64,000 nucleotides of DNA from RACS-047 sp031553855 (GTDB lineage Bacteria > Bacillota > Clostridia > Christensenellales > Pumilibacteraceae): positions 1 through 64,000 of the forward strand of contig JAVBKW010000014.1 in NCBI GenBank assembly GCA_031553855.1. Direction: 5' to 3'. The notes under the pieces were generated by a model. The model was not told the DNA's origin, searched no databases, and saw only the letters and a list, made by a program, of their open reading frames with translations. Within the stretch, counting starts at the first letter, position 1, and the number at the start of each line of letters is the position of its first letter. The position numbers were made by a program, and so were the translations under genes. Shown here piece after piece: positions 17,632 through 26,279 of this stretch.

Positions 17632-18114
17632 ATGAAAGTTAAAGGTTTTGTACATAAATACGGCGATAATATCGATACGGACGTAATAATTCCAGCAAGG
17701 TATCTCAATACGACTTCCGAATCGGAGCTTGCCGCCCACTGTATGGAAGATATCGACGCGGAATTTATAAAAAAAGTTAGATCCGGCGATATTATTACCG
17801 GAGGCGAAAATTTCGGCTGCGGTTCGAGCCGCGAGCACGCGCCGCTTGCAATAAAGGCAAGCGGGATTTCCTGCGTCATCGCCGCCTCGTTTGCAAGGAT
17901 ATTCTACCGAAACTCAATAAATATCGGGCTTCCGATTTTAGAATGCAAAGAAGCTGCGGCGGACTCTGATAACGGGGACGTTTTGGAGGCCGACCTCTCG
18001 CAAGGGAAAATCCTAAATTTAACCAAAAATAAAACCTATTCGACGCAACCCTTCCCCGCGGAAATTCAGGACATTATTTCGCGCGGCGGTTTATTGAAAC
18101 GACATCCGGAGTAA
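17632..18114 (+). CDS. leuD: 3-isopropylmalate dehydratase small subunit
   Basis: 160 aa swivel domain. Motifs are YGDNIDTDVIIPARYL, GGENFGCGSSREHAPLAIK and FARIFYRNSINIGLPILE. It is the short type matching the LeuC form next to it. It ends 5 nt before leuB. Confidence 0.95.
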   Translation: MKVKGFVHKYGDNIDTDVIIPARYLNTTSESELAAHCMEDIDAEFIKKVRSGDIITGGENFGCGSSREHAPLAIKASGISCVIAASFARIFYRNSINIGLPILECKEAAADSDNGDVLEADLSQGKILNLTKNKTYSTQPFPAEIQDIISRGGLLKRHPE

Positions 18115-18119
18115 AGCAA

Positions 18120-19196
18120 ATGAAAGCAAAAATTGCAGTTATTGAGGGCGACGGCATAGGGCCGGAAATTATCGGCGCGGCGCTTATATGCCTTGACGCG
18201 GCGGCGCAAAAATTCGGCCATATTTTTGAATATAAAAAGGTGCTTTTAGGCGGCGCGGCGATAGACGCGTGCGGCGAGCCTTGCCCGCAAAGTACGATAG
18301 ACGAGTGCTTAAAAAGCGACGCTGTGCTTTTCGGCGCGATAGGCGGGCCAAAATGGGACAATCTTCCCGGCAAATTGCGCCCTGAAAAAGGACTTTTGCA
18401 GATACGCAGCGCATTAGGACTCTATTCAAACATCCGCCCCGCGCTGTTATACCCCGAGCTTAAAGACGCAAGCCCGTTGAAAAACGAGCTTATCAAGGAC
18501 GGGATCGATTTTGTCGTAGTGCGAGAGCTTACCGGCGGGATCTATTTCGGGGAGCGCGGAAGGATAGAAACGGACGGCGGCGAGACGGCTTACGATACCG
18601 AACAATACAGCGTTAAAGAAATTGAAAGGATCGCCGTATGCGCGTTTGAGTACGCGCAAAAAAGAAGAAAAAAGGTCACGAGCGTGGATAAAGCAAACGT
18701 GCTTGAAAGCTCAAGGCTTTGGCGAGAAACAGTCGAAAGCGTTGCAAAACGCTATCCCGGAGTTTTGCTTGAGCATATTTTAGTGGACAACTGCGCGATG
18801 CAGATCGTAAAAAATCCCGCGCAGTTCGACGTTTTACTGTGCCCCAATATGTTCGGCGATATCCTTTCCGACGAGGCGGCGATGGTTACAGGTTCGATAG
18901 GTATGCTCCCCTCATCCTCGCTTGGCGCAGGCAAGCTCGGGCTGTATGAGCCGATCCACGGCTCCGCTCCCGATATCGCAGGAAAAGACGCCGCCAACCC
19001 TTTAGCGACGATTTTGGCCGCCGCAATGCTGCTGAGCGATTCACTAAAGCTACAAAAAGAAGCGGAAACTATCCGGAAAGCTGTCAAAAACGTGCTGGAA
19101 AAAGGTTACCGCACTTCGGACATCTACTCAAAAAACACAACAAAAATCGGCTGCAAGCAAATGGGCGAGCTTGTTAAAGCGGAAATATTAGCATAG
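18120..19196 (+). CDS. leuB: 3-isopropylmalate dehydrogenase
   Basis: 358 aa. NAD-dependent oxidative decarboxylation in leucine synthesis. Motifs are AVIEGDGIGPEIIG, the substrate Arg in LLQIRSALGLYSN, RELTGGIYFGERG, and the metal-binding DNCAMQIV / FGDILSDEAAM. HGSAPDIAGKDAANPLATIL is near the C-terminus. It is the last gene of the operon and is followed by a terminator. leuA is absent from the window. Confidence 0.96.
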   Translation: MKAKIAVIEGDGIGPEIIGAALICLDAAAQKFGHIFEYKKVLLGGAAIDACGEPCPQSTIDECLKSDAVLFGAIGGPKWDNLPGKLRPEKGLLQIRSALGLYSNIRPALLYPELKDASPLKNELIKDGIDFVVVRELTGGIYFGERGRIETDGGETAYDTEQYSVKEIERIAVCAFEYAQKRRKKVTSVDKANVLESSRLWRETVESVAKRYPGVLLEHILVDNCAMQIVKNPAQFDVLLCPNMFGDILSDEAAMVTGSIGMLPSSSLGAGKLGLYEPIHGSAPDIAGKDAANPLATILAAAMLLSDSLKLQKEAETIRKAVKNVLEKGYRTSDIYSKNTTKIGCKQMGELVKAEILA

Positions 19197-19232
19197 CTGC
19201 ATGGCCATTTAGCTTTAACTCCTATAATAATG

Positions 19233-19277
19233 CAAAAAAGCGGGGCTTCTTATGTTTAGAGCAGTCCCGCTTTTTTA
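19233..19277. terminator. Bidirectional terminator between leuB and the HtrA-like gene
   Basis: The stem AAAAAAGCGGG...CCCGCTTTTTT has A/T runs on both sides, so it can serve both the operon and the convergent gene. Confidence 0.85.
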
Positions 19278-19298
19278 ATGCAATATATTTTTCTCTTA

Positions 19299-20456
19299 TC
19301 AGCCTATAATTTTTTCATAAACGTTGTTGTATGAAACGGAAAACTGTTTGCCGCCGCGCATAAATTTAAGTATGAAACGCCGTTGCGCCGATTGCGGGCC
19401 GGTTGTATACTCATAATTCTCAGCCGACGCAAATATATCAAAAACGCCGGTTAGCGCGCCGTCGTCATACCCGAACTGAACTATTTCGTCGCCTTCTTCG
19501 AGCAAAGTACCGGAGCCGAATGCAAGCGACGAAAAACTTCCGCTCACATTTGTTACTTTTATTTTACCGTCCGCTACGATGCCCTTGAATCCCAGCGTGC
19601 CGAAATCTATTTCAAACTTTTCGCTTGAGTTTTTTACAAGCTGGAGCGAAAGAGAATTATATTCCTCCGCCGCTTTATCCCCGACGGGGTTTTCAGAAAT
19701 GATGCCGGCCGTTATTTTTGAAACTATTAATGCGGGGATCGCAAAATTCATATCTAAAATTGCCCGGCTATTTGCGTCGTTTAATATCTGATATGCGCCC
19801 ATCCCCGCGACGTTTCCGTACACATCCAGCACCGGGCTTCCCGAGCTGCCCTCGTTTACAGCGGCAGTTATCTGCATAACAGGCACCCTTTTATTGAACT
19901 GGTCTACTAAAAGCGCCTGCTCGTATAAGGAAACAATCCCGTCAAAAGCGGCGATACCGTAATTATACGAGTTGCCTATATTTAGCAATTTCTCTCCCGC
20001 CCCGTAAACTTTTGAGCTTAATTTAAGCGGTGCGGACGTGCTTGCGGGGCTGGCTTTCGGGATAAAAATAACCGCTATATCGTGGTATGAATTATAGCCG
20101 ATGATTTTTGCGCCGTCATTTTCAGCCGACGCCGTCTGTCCTTCAAAAAAAGTAAGCTTTTCAAAAGTAGCGGCATTAAAATATCCCGAGCTTGTATAGA
20201 ATAAATGCTTGTTTGTGGCAACGTACAGCCCGCTTTCGCTTTTCTTTACTGCAAAACCCGTTCCGGCAGAGCCTGAATTAGTTTTAATAACGGCAACCGA
20301 CGGAGCGGCGGCCGCAAAAATTTCAGAAAAAGATTTTTAAGTTTCCTTAACAGTTTTGCAGTAGATAAGCGGAAAAATAAAAATCAAAAGCGACGCTATA
20401 ATGAGCGCTGCTTTTTTTGTAATAATTAATGCGGTTTTTCGTCTGCTGAAAGTCAT
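19299..20456 (-). pseudogene. HtrA/trypsin-like membrane serine protease with an early in-frame ochre codon
   Basis: Read from ATG at 20456, the first 39 codons encode a basic start and one TM helix (SRRKTALIITKK, then ALIIASLLIFIFPLIY). Then TAA (20339-20337) interrupts, and the same frame continues without further stops for 345 codons. The continuation has a full trypsin-fold triad: His in VATNKHLF, Asp in YNSYHDIAVI, Ser in NEGSSGSPVLD. A PDZ-like C-terminal part follows. Read-through length is 385 aa. A TTG at 19988 could start only a fragment without His and Asp. Either the gene is decayed or the base is miscalled. Confidence 0.75.
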
Positions 20457-20580
20457 TGATAAGTATTTTCACCCTTTTTAAAAATTATATCACAATTTTT
20501 TTATTAAGTAAATATAATGTAATAAGTAGTTTCATCTACATACCTGTTTTTGGTGTGAATACTTTTTACGAGGTTTTAGT

Positions 20581-20865
20581 ATGAAAAATGTGGATTATAT
20601 GAAACTGCCCGGCGCCAAGTTTGTTTTGATCGATAAATGCGGCTGTGAAATTGCCTGCGGTGTTACAAATGATTGCGGCGAGTTGATTTTCGATTGCCTG
20701 CCGTTCGGAAAATATTTCCTTAAAGAGCTTGAAGCTCCTTGCGGATACGAAAAGTCCGATAAATGCGTAGAAGTTTGCATAGGCGACGATTCACGTCACC
20801 GCTGCGTAGAATTCGTTAACGAAAAGAAAAAGGGCAGCATTAAGGTCATCAAATTCGGTTGCTAA
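20581..20865 (+). CDS. Cysteine-rich single SpaA/Cna-B-like domain protein
   Basis: 94 aa with ten Cys and no signal peptide or TM. The core LPGAKFVLIDKCGCEIACG and LPFGKYFLKELEAPCGY is the prealbumin-like SpaA/Cna-B repeat pattern of Gram-positive pilins and surface proteins, but reduced to one domain. The Lys of LPGAKF and the Glu of KELEAP match the usual isopeptide pair positions. It stands alone, followed by a terminator. Its role is unknown; the lack of an export signal makes a surface role doubtful. Confidence 0.75.
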   Translation: MKNVDYMKLPGAKFVLIDKCGCEIACGVTNDCGELIFDCLPFGKYFLKELEAPCGYEKSDKCVEVCIGDDSRHRCVEFVNEKKKGSIKVIKFGC

Positions 20866-20913
20866 TACTAAAGCAGCTTTCAAAATCGAAAGCGGATTAG
20901 TATAAACTTGTAA

Positions 20914-20960
20914 ATACGTCTGCGGAGAAAATTGTACTGCAGGCGTATTTATATATTATT
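20914..20960 (+). terminator. Terminator of the SpaA-like gene
   Basis: The stem ATACGTCTGC...GCAGGCGTAT is followed by TTATATATTATTTT. A second imperfect hairpin (ATACTAA..GCTTTC / GAAAGC..TTAGTAT) lies just upstream at about 20866-20902. Confidence 0.65.
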
Positions 20961-21074
20961 TTGTCGAAACCCTCATAGTATTATGCTCTTTTCGACATCC
21001 TTTGTAGAAACCGTCATAGTACTATGCTCTTTTCGACATTTGTAGAAACCGTCATAGTACCCGGCTTTTTCGAC
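20961..21074. repeat. Three tandem repeats of 35-41 bp
   Basis: The units start at 20961, 21002 and 21040, each of the form TTGTAGAAACCGTCATAGTA...CTTTTCGACAT. Each carries the palindrome CATAGTACTATG or a variant. The array abuts the ung stop codon. It is non-coding and its function is unknown. Confidence 0.75.
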
Positions 21075-21075
21075 T

Positions 21076-21795
21076 TTATATCTGATTAATTGCGCCTTTT
21101 GAACGGTAATACGATTTTTCTTCCGCGCCCTCGACGTCAGTCCAATCTATCGGCTGCACGCCGTTCTTTTCAAGGAAGCTGTTTACTTTAGAAAAGTGCC
21201 TGCAGCCAAAAAAACCGAGGCGTGCCGAAAACGGGCTTGGGTGAGGCGAAGAGAGAACTAAATGATGCGGCGCGATGTACTCTTTTTTTGCTATTGCTTT
21301 GGCTCCCCACAGGATAAAAGCGATAGGCTTTTCTCTTTCCGAGCATTTTTTAATGACGGCGTCGGTAAAACATTGCCAGCCTAAACATGAATGGGAGTTC
21401 GGGGAGTCTTTGAGGACGGTCAAAGATGTGTTAAGGAGCAGTACTCCTTGTTTCGCCCAGCCCAGCAGCGTCCCGCAATCCGGCATTTTGACGCTAAGGT
21501 CGGTTTCTATTTCCTTAAATATATTTTTTAAGGACGGCGGAAGCCTTACGCCATTATTGACGGCGAACGCGATACCGTTGGCCTCACCGTCGCCGTGGTA
21601 GGGATCCTGCCCGATTATTACGACCTTAATATTATCGTAGCCGACAGTATCGAGCGCGCGAAAAATATTTTCGTGAGGCGGAAACACCGTACGGCATAAA
21701 TATTCGTAGTCCACTTTTTCCTCAAGCTTAGAAAAATAGGATTTTGAAAACTCGTCGGCTAAAATAATTTCCCAATCGTTTGACGGGCGCAGCAT
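21076..21795 (-). CDS. ung: Uracil-DNA glycosylase (family 1)
   Basis: 239 aa. It removes uracil from DNA in base-excision repair. The catalytic motif GQDPYHGDGEANGIAFAV holds Asp and the uracil-binding residues, and HPSPFSARLGFFGCRHFS holds the catalytic His. The start at 21795 has AGGAGG seven nt upstream; a longer frame to 21843 lacks a site. Single-gene unit. Confidence 0.96.
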   Translation of the reverse strand: MLRPSNDWEIILADEFSKSYFSKLEEKVDYEYLCRTVFPPHENIFRALDTVGYDNIKVVIIGQDPYHGDGEANGIAFAVNNGVRLPPSLKNIFKEIETDLSVKMPDCGTLLGWAKQGVLLLNTSLTVLKDSPNSHSCLGWQCFTDAVIKKCSEREKPIAFILWGAKAIAKKEYIAPHHLVLSSPHPSPFSARLGFFGCRHFSKVNSFLEKNGVQPIDWTDVEGAEEKSYYRSKGAINQI

Positions 21796-21989
21796 ATGCT
21801 CTCCTCCTGTTATGCCGGTATGTATATATGAACTGATATACATATTTTAATATATCCATCTTAAAAAATCAAGCATATGCCGCTTTGAACATATAATAAA
21901 AAAACGGCGCAAAAAAAGCGTCTAAATAGTATAAAAAATAAACGCTAAGCAAATACTTTTATTGTACAAAAGAAAAACTTTAAGACAAA

Positions 21990-22013
21990 ACCCGCAAGGC
22001 GCGCCTTGCGGGT
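21990..22013. terminator. 24-bp perfect palindrome, probable terminator
   Basis: A perfect palindrome centred on GGCGCGCC (arms ACCCGCAAGGCG / CGCCTTGCGGGT) has T-rich sequence after it on the minus strand, downstream of the ArsR gene. It could also be a protein-binding dyad. 21796-21989 holds no gene. Confidence 0.5.
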
Positions 22014-22133
22014 CATTTATTTTACGCTAAAAACCGACAAAATCCGACAAATTTTGCAAAAGGCCGAAAGGGCGCAGGGAATGAGAGCTTTGATCGCTGC
22101 CCTTATATTTCCTCTTTCCTAAGAGGGTTTCCT

Positions 22134-22493
22134 TTAAAGAAAATTGACGGCGTTCGTCATCACCTCAAGAATATTATGGTCCTTTAAGGAATAGAATGCG
22201 ATCTTGCCCTGCCGTACGCATTTGACTATTCCGGCGGTTTTCAGATTTTTAAGCTGATGGCTGACGGTAGTCTGGTTTATACCGAGCGTATAGGAAATAT
22301 CGTTGACGCACATCGGCGTGATACTGAGCGCGGAAACAATTTTGATCCTTGTAGAATCGGCAAGAGTCGAAAAAAATTCCGCCATCCCCTCGAGCGCGTC
22401 CTCTTTGGGAACAAACTCGCGCACTAAGCTTTGCGTTTTTGCGTCAAGCAGCAGCCTGTCGTTTTTATCATGTATTATCATTTTTATACTCAT
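22134..22493 (-). CDS. ArsR-family winged-helix regulator
   Basis: 119 aa. The domain FFSTLADSTRIKIVSALS...CVNDISYTLGINQTTVSHQL, then KNLKTAGIVKCVRQGKIAFY, is a typical ArsR helix-turn-helix and wing. There is no obvious CxC metal site at the recognition helix (MCVND has one Cys). The effector is unknown. The start is uncertain: ATG at 22493 lies 2 nt from GGAGG, ATG at 22481 lies 14 nt away, and iorB shows the same arrangement for the second position. No target gene is adjacent; MITE copies lie upstream. Confidence 0.88.
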   Translation of the reverse strand: MSIKMIIHDKNDRLLLDAKTQSLVREFVPKEDALEGMAEFFSTLADSTRIKIVSALSITPMCVNDISYTLGINQTTVSHQLKNLKTAGIVKCVRQGKIAFYSLKDHNILEVMTNAVNFL

Positions 22494-22517
22494 GACCTCC
22501 TTATATCACAAAAAGTA

Positions 22518-22699
22518 GTGAAAGATAAGTAACAGCTGCGCTGTTGGCATTCGCAAATTCGCTACCGCGTATTTGCTCGGCTTTAGCGCGGCGCAGGCGG
22601 GCAACAGTTGGATTGCAAATAAAGCGGCGCGTATTTCACATACGCAACCGACGAGGCAAGACAAGCGTAGCCCGTATGCGGCGATGAATTATCTTTCAC
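22518..22699. mobile_element. MITE-like element, copy 1 (182 bp)
   Basis: Bounded by perfect 11-bp inverted repeats GTGAAAGATAA / TTATCTTTCAC. The right ~115 bp match copies 2 and 3; the left carries an extra ~56 bp. No coding capacity. Its left flank, including TATCACAAAAAGTA and the AGGAGG site of the ArsR gene, is also found at copy 3. Confidence 0.85.
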
Positions 22700-22728
22700 G
22701 TTTTATTCCCCTTATATCACACAAAGTA

Positions 22729-22854
22729 GTGAAAGATAAGCCGCGGCGCAGGCGGGCAACAGTTGGATTGCAAATAAAGCGGCGCGTATTTCACATACGC
22801 AACCGACGAGGCAAGACAAGCGTAGCCCGTATGCGGCGATGAATTATCTTTCAC
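22729..22854. mobile_element. MITE-like element, copy 2 (126 bp)
   Basis: In tandem with copy 1, with the same 11-bp terminal inverted repeats and almost the same interior (GGCGCAGGCGGGCAACAGTT...CCCGTATGCGGCGATGAA). The 29 bp between the two copies repeat the TATATCACACAAAGTA flank. The next ~140 nt, up to the small gene at 22999, hold nothing recognisable. Confidence 0.88.
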
Positions 22855-22998
22855 GTTTTACATTCTCCCGCATATACATATTTAGTAACACTATACCTAA
22901 ATATATTTTAATATGTACATATATTGGCAGTCAATAGAAAAATTTGCGGTATTTTAGGCTATCTGCGCGCATATTGTAGAATTAAGGAGATTTTGTCG

Positions 22999-23214
22999 AT
23001 GCAACAAGATGATATTTTTAAACTACTGCTTATTATTTTGCTGCTGACAAACGAAAAAGACTGCTGTAACGACAGAAACAACAGCAATAATAATAACGGC
23101 TTTTGCAATATTAACGAAGTTATAATAGTCGTATTGCTGATGAGCGCCTGCTCCGGCAACTTTTTCACAAACAATAACGACAATCTCTTAGACAACACTA
23201 ATACAACTTTTTAA
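22999..23214 (+). CDS. Small Asn-rich protein with two hydrophobic segments
   Basis: 71 aa starting at MQQDDIFKLLLIILLL, with AAGGAGA about 9 nt upstream; a longer frame from 22924 has no site. A short hydrophobic helix, then Cys/Asn-rich NEKDCCNDRNNSNNNNGFC, then a second hydrophobic segment EVIIVVLLMSAC and an Asn/Asp-rich tail. Short hydrophobic proteins of this style occur in spore-forming Clostridia. No named family is recognised. Confidence 0.55.
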   Translation: MQQDDIFKLLLIILLLTNEKDCCNDRNNSNNNNGFCNINEVIIVVLLMSACSGNFFTNNNDNLLDNTNTTF

Positions 23215-23260
23215 GCGTCAATTTAAACGGGGTGTCTCACGGCTATAAGGAAAATCCATT

Positions 23261-23391
23261 GGGGTGTTTCAAGAAGGGGTTAGAGACGGGTAACAGGTGG
23301 AAAATGGCGACAGGAGTGTATATCTAAATACTCAGGCTAAAGCCATTTTGACACACTCAAGCCCGTATATAACCCCTTATTGAGATACCCC
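23261..23391. repeat. Long imperfect hairpin element (131 bp)
   Basis: The left arm GGGGTGTTTCAAGAAGGGGTTA and inward to AAAATGGC pairs with GCCATTTT ... TAACCCCTTATTGAGATACCCC, leaving a ~30-nt loop. An extra left-arm-like GGGGTGTCTCA lies at 23229. It sits just after the argS stop on the minus strand, so it may terminate or stabilise that transcript, or be a mobile hairpin element. Confidence 0.7.
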
Positions 23392-23396
23392 CTATT

Positions 23397-25067
23397 CTAC
23401 ATTTTTTCAGGCGCATTGATAAGTATCAGATTCAGGCCGTTTTTAAGAGTGTTTTTAACGTACAGGGTAAGCTTTTCGCGAGCCGCATCGCCTAAAACCT
23501 TGTGCGAAATATAGAATTTATTAAAGCTCTGGGCAAGGTCGATAAGGTAGCGGGAAATAATGCTCGGCTCATATTTTTCCGCCGCGCCGTAAACAGTTTC
23601 GTCATAGCGCGAGAGCAGTTTTACCACCTCATAGGTTTCATCGTCGCACAACACCGAATAGTCGGCTTTGCCCGAACCTGTGCTTTTTGCCAAAATTGAG
23701 CAGCAGCGCGCATGCGTATACTGCAAATACGGAGCAGTCTCGCCGTCGAAATTAAGAGCTTTATCGTAGGAAAAAACCATATCCTTAATGCGTCCGCTTG
23801 AGAGCGCGCCGAAAATCACCGCGCCGATACCGACCTGCTCGGCAGTTTTTTCTTTGTTTTCGAGCTCAGGGTTCTTGCTGTTGATCACCTCAAGCGTTTT
23901 TGCAACCGCCGTGTCGAGAACGTCTTTCAAAAAAACCACGTTGCCCTTTCTGGTTGAGAGCGCGCCGGAATTTTCAAGGCTGACCATTCCGAACGGAACG
24001 TGGACGCAGTCCTTTGCCCATTCGTACCCCATAAGCTCCAAAACCTTGAACACCTGCGCAAAATGCAGATTTTGCTGATAGGCCACAACGTAAAGGCTCT
24101 TATCGAAATTATATTCATTTTTCCTGAATTTTGCGGCCGCTAAATCGCGCGTAGCGTAAAGAGAGGCTCCGTCCGACTTTAAAATCAGGCAAGGCGACAT
24201 ATTGTATTCGTCTAAATTTACGACTTTTGCACCCTGCGAATCGACAAGAAGCCCTTTTTGCTCAAGCTCGGAAACGACTCCTGCCAGCTTATCGTTATAA
24301 AAGCTTTCGCCGTTATAGCTGTCGAAAGTTACGCCCAGCCTGTCGTAAATTTTGTTGACTTCCCTTAGCGTCGTGGTTTTGAACTTTTCAAAAATCGAAA
24401 GGGCTTCCTTATCGCCGTCCTCGATTTTTTTGAACCACGCCCTCGCCTCATCCTCTAAGGACTTATCCTTTTCCGCCTCGTCGTGGAATTTGACGTAGAT
24501 GTCTAAAAGTGCGTTTATGTTGCGTTTTTCAATATCGTCGTCGCTGCCCCATCTTTTATAGGCGACTATGAGTTTTCCGAACTGCGTGCCCCAGTCGCCC
24601 AGATGATTGATGCCGACGACGTTATAGCCCAGATACTTAAATATCCTATAAAGAGACCCGCCGATAACGGTCGTAAGCAAATGGCCGATATGGAAGGGCT
24701 TGGCGATATTGATAGACGAATAATCGATGCAGACCGTTTTACCGTTTAAGGGGCAGGATGCGAACTCGTCCCCCTTTTTTTCCATATATGAAAGCGCGTT
24801 TTTGACGGCCTCGGCGCGGCTGAGCTTAAAATTAAGATACCCCGCGACGACCTCGACGCTCTCAAACAACGGGTCGTTTCCTATCGCGGCCTTAAGGTTT
24901 TGCGCAATTAGCATAGGCGAAAGCTTTAACGCTTTTGCATATTTAAAGCAAGGCAGACAATAGTCGCCCATTTTCGGGTCCTGAGGGATAGAGATATTTT
25001 CGTAAATATCCTTTTCTTCCACGCCCTCTATAACAATTTTTTTTGCAATTAATTCTTTATAATCCAC
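23397..25067 (-). CDS. argS: Arginyl-tRNA synthetase
   Basis: 556 aa class I synthetase, starting GTG. The N-terminal Add-1 domain leads to IAKPFHIGHLLTTVIGGSL (HIGH motif). GINHLGDWGTQFGKL is characteristic of ArgRS. A KMSKS-equivalent region follows in LSTRKGNVVFLKDVL, and a DALR anticodon domain ends the protein. It is the third gene of a thrS-ychF-argS unit. Confidence 0.96.
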   Translation of the reverse strand: MDYKELIAKKIVIEGVEEKDIYENISIPQDPKMGDYCLPCFKYAKALKLSPMLIAQNLKAAIGNDPLFESVEVVAGYLNFKLSRAEAVKNALSYMEKKGDEFASCPLNGKTVCIDYSSINIAKPFHIGHLLTTVIGGSLYRIFKYLGYNVVGINHLGDWGTQFGKLIVAYKRWGSDDDIEKRNINALLDIYVKFHDEAEKDKSLEDEARAWFKKIEDGDKEALSIFEKFKTTTLREVNKIYDRLGVTFDSYNGESFYNDKLAGVVSELEQKGLLVDSQGAKVVNLDEYNMSPCLILKSDGASLYATRDLAAAKFRKNEYNFDKSLYVVAYQQNLHFAQVFKVLELMGYEWAKDCVHVPFGMVSLENSGALSTRKGNVVFLKDVLDTAVAKTLEVINSKNPELENKEKTAEQVGIGAVIFGALSSGRIKDMVFSYDKALNFDGETAPYLQYTHARCCSILAKSTGSGKADYSVLCDDETYEVVKLLSRYDETVYGAAEKYEPSIISRYLIDLAQSFNKFYISHKVLGDAAREKLTLYVKNTLKNGLNLILINAPEKM

Positions 25068-25172
25068 TTAAAATTCTACCCTCTAAAAATACACTGCGCC
25101 GCCGGAATTTTTACGCTTTAGCACGCACGCTCCGGACTAAAAAAAAGCTAAAAGGCATTTTTGACGCTTTTT

Positions 25173-26261
25173 TTACACGTTGAACCTGAACAGCACGACG
25201 TCGCCGTCGTGAAAGACGTACTCCTTACCCTCGCTGCGCACCTTTCCCTTTTCTTTGGCGGCAACTAAACTGCCAGCCTCGATAAGGTCGCTGTATGCTA
25301 CGACTTCGGCGCGTATAAACCCTTTTTCAAAGTCCGTATGGATCTTACCCGCCGCCTGCGGCGCCTTAGTTCCGCGCTCGATAGTCCAAGCCCGGACTTC
25401 CTTTTCCCCGGCTGTAAGGTAGCTTATAAGGCCTAAAAGAGCATACCCCTCTTTGATTATGGCGTCAAGGCCGCTGGATTCAAGCCCTAATTCGGCGCAA
25501 AACTCTGCGCGCATTTGCGGGTCGAGCTTTGTTAATTCCTCTTCGATCTTAGCTGAAATTTTGATGACTCCGCTGCCTTCCTCTCCGGCGTATTTCTTGA
25601 CGGCTAAAACATAAGCGTTATCGATGCCTATTTCATTTTCTGAAATGTTTGCGCAGTATATGACGGGCTTAGAAGTGAGCAGGAAAAACGATGCGACTTC
25701 CTTTTTTTCCTCATCCGTTAATTTCATCGTGCGTATGCAGCGGCCCTGTTCTAAGTGAGCGTCGATTTTTTTAAGCAGCGTCATTTCCTCGGCGGCTTTT
25801 TTGTCGCCCGCCTTAACGTACTTTTCGCATTTGTCCATTCTCTTTTTTACGCTCTCGATATCGGCAAAGCAAAGCTCTAAATTTATCGTTTCGATATCGC
25901 GGACGGGATCTACCGAGCCGTCTACGTGAATTATATTGGGATCCTCAAAACAGCGCACGACGTGCACTATAGCGTCGACCTCGCGTATATGCGAAAGGAA
26001 TTTGTTACCCAGCCCCTCGCCCGCCGACGCGCCTTTAACAAGCCCGGCAATGTCCACAAATTCCAGCACGGCAGGGGTTATTTTTTTAGTTTCGTACATT
26101 TTGCCTAAAACGTCCAGCCGCGCGTCGGGAACGGCGACAATTCCTACGTTCGGCTCTATCGTGCAAAAGGGATAATTTGCGGCCTCGGCGCCCGCCTGTG
26201 TGATCGCGTTAAAAAGCGTACTTTTGCCGACGTTCGGCAATCCGACAACTCCAAGTTTCAT
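25173..26261 (-). CDS. ychF: Ribosome-binding ATPase/GTPase YchF (OLA1 family)
   Basis: 362 aa. The P-loop is GLPNVGKSTLFNAIT; PNVGIVAVPD and EFVDIAGLVKGASAGEGLGN follow. A coiled-coil insertion and a C-terminal TGS domain (RAWTIERGTKAPQAAGKIHT) complete it. The family binds ATP in preference to GTP and associates with ribosomes. It lies between thrS and argS on the same strand. Confidence 0.96.
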   Translation of the reverse strand: MKLGVVGLPNVGKSTLFNAITQAGAEAANYPFCTIEPNVGIVAVPDARLDVLGKMYETKKITPAVLEFVDIAGLVKGASAGEGLGNKFLSHIREVDAIVHVVRCFEDPNIIHVDGSVDPVRDIETINLELCFADIESVKKRMDKCEKYVKAGDKKAAEEMTLLKKIDAHLEQGRCIRTMKLTDEEKKEVASFFLLTSKPVIYCANISENEIGIDNAYVLAVKKYAGEEGSGVIKISAKIEEELTKLDPQMRAEFCAELGLESSGLDAIIKEGYALLGLISYLTAGEKEVRAWTIERGTKAPQAAGKIHTDFEKGFIRAEVVAYSDLIEAGSLVAAKEKGKVRSEGKEYVFHDGDVVLFRFNV

Positions 26262-26279
26262 CTTGATGGCTTCCTTAGT

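Noticed and set aside
8074..20339. TAA as a reassigned sense codon, because two genes carry in-frame TAA
   Set aside because: Nearly all intact genes in the window end with TAA, so recoding of TAA is not tenable; point mutation or miscall is simpler.
22573..22842. 89-aa open frame across the MITE pair
   Set aside because: It is built from two tandem repeat copies (the same peptide twice) and lacks a ribosome site.
22518..22854. Tandem repeats as a CRISPR array
   Set aside because: Only two long copies with terminal inverted repeats and a third dispersed copy; no short regular repeats or spacers.
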